The notes beneath the pieces are model-generated. The model saw only the letters and a program-made list of their open reading frames with translations, was not told the origin of the DNA and searched no databases. Position numbers and translations under genes: made by a program. DNA of 34,327 bases from the NCBI GenBank assembly GCA_023375785.1, contig SZWC01025671.1, positions 1 through 34,327 of the forward strand, written 5' to 3'. Below, one piece after another: positions 33,414-34,327 of this stretch. The DNA is from Penium margaritaceum. Its lineage: Eukaryota > Streptophyta > Zygnematophyceae > Desmidiales > Peniaceae. Each line of letters opens with the position of its first letter. Position 1 is the stretch's first letter.

Positions 33414-33900
33414 AGGCCATCGCAGATCGAGCGATGCGACCGAGCAGATCCTTGTACCGAGCAGACGATGAAGGCGGATGACGGAGGAGGAATGCTGGAC
33501 GGCAGAGTGGGCGCAGGGACAAAACCTCGTGCGCTCCTACAACAGAGGGATAGAATGTGGCAAGGGGAAGGTCAGGGCCAATGCGCCGCGGGAAATGTGC
33601 TGCCGGCTTGGGTGCAAGCTGCTGCAAAAAAGGCAGCTAGCGCGTGCAGGTCATTGTGCTGGCCACAAATGCCGACGATGAGAGGCGGAAGCTGGGGATA
33701 TAAGTGTATGCGCAGGGGCAAACCATGTGCGCTGTGGAAGTTTTCAGCGTGGGCGCAGGTCGTCGCGGAACGGGCAATCTGACCAGGCGGATCCTTGTGC
33801 CGAGCGGAGGATGAAAGCAGAAGCGGAGGAATGGATGATGGCGAAGATGACTGATGGCTGAGCGGGCGCAGGAGCAGGACCACGTGCACTGCAGATGCTG
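33260..33900 (-). repeat. Degenerate ~150-200-bp direct repeats with coding flavour
   Basis: The landmark GGGCGCAGGGGCAAAACC recurs in variants near 33364, 33509, 33712 and 33866, and GAGCAGATCCTTGTACCGAG recurs in variants near 33313, 33443, 33660 and 33790. On the minus strand the copies encode a related peptide, roughly SSSARHKDPPGQIARSA followed by CAHAE, in two different frames (33627-33241 and 33889-33572), so indels have shifted the frame. It may be the remains of a repeat-containing ORF upstream of 33413. No known domain. Confidence 0.5.
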
Positions 33901-34327
33901 GTGAGGAAGACTAATGCGGAGGCGGCGCGGATGATGGCAAGGATAACGCTGATGACGAAGGGCAAGTCAGAGAAGGCTGATTAAGTTGAGATGAGAAAGA
34001 CGACCAGAGGAGGCAGACTGAAGATGCAGCAGAGGCGTGGAGGCGAACGGGAGGAAGGCTGATGATGATGCTGAAGTCGTGGCGAAAGAGGAAGATGGAG
34101 GTTGTGGCAGACAGAGGATGGCGAGGTAGGAGGCGGCGTGGGCAAGGCAACCAACTGCTCTTTTTTCCAGGAGAGTGGCCGCTTGTTCCCCAGTTGGCTA
34201 GAAGCGTGAGCAGGAAGACAGGTGGTGCCCGATATCATGGCGGCGAGGGGAAGCCGGTTGCAGCACAGGAAGTCGTGAGGTAGGCAGTGACGCTGGTCCG
34301 CTAACGTCAGGAGAGTGACGGCTTGTT
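33901..34327. other. Right edge, no supported gene
   Basis: Purine-rich plus strand with GATGATG-like runs. Minus-strand frames (e.g. 79 codons, 34150-33911) are Ser/Pro-rich and low-complexity. No RNA gene, promoter or repeat is clear. The window ends inside this sequence. Confidence 0.4.

Overview
This window reads as non-genic, repeat-built eukaryotic nuclear DNA. About 26 of the 34.3 kb is tandem repeat, no intact conserved gene is recognisable, and the unique parts hold only degenerate retroelement-like traces (a tRNA-derived SINE-like head and an ORF broken by one stop). A large plant or streptophyte-alga genome is my best guess, from the satellite and SINE style, but no sequence here proves it.

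Layout. 1-436: a 21-bp minisatellite. 445-1046: a 20-bp minisatellite (family A). 1047-7151: a ~190-bp satellite, plus orientation. 7152-9980: family A arrays that flip orientation at 8892 and carry a small 10-bp-repeat island. 9981-12552: the satellite in minus orientation. 12553-12598: two and a bit units of a CATATG-rich 20-mer. 12599-14042: a 10-bp repeat (family B). 14043-15665: family A. 15666-15931: a unique spacer. 15932-17183: family B inverted. 17184-23233: a ~6 kb non-tandem block. 23234-27160: satellite, minus. 27161-27275: the CATATG 20-mers at a second inversion centre. 27276-31779: satellite, plus. 31780-34327: a non-satellite flank with a TATA box, a broken minus-strand ORF and ~150-bp degenerate repeats.

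The most unusual part is 17184-21070. Although non-repetitive, it is packed with short inverted repeats whose stems all differ. At least 29 have a 5-nt loop ending in pyrimidine-purine, 19 of them in CG. Some are long, nested or multi-branched, with stems of up to 18 bp. Two are followed directly by T-tracts. The core of the GC-rich minisatellite (21480-22470) is a related hairpin whose two arms change together between copies. I know of no described element with this combination and treat it as the main candidate for something new.

The second theme is architecture. The same satellite segment occurs at least three times, twice in direct orientation about 25.4 kb apart and once or more inverted. 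Several borders between satellite and other DNA fall in the same ~30-bp stretch of the monomer. The short repeats have periods of 10, 20, 20 and 21 bp, about one or two helical turns. Nothing suggests genes working together as a pathway.
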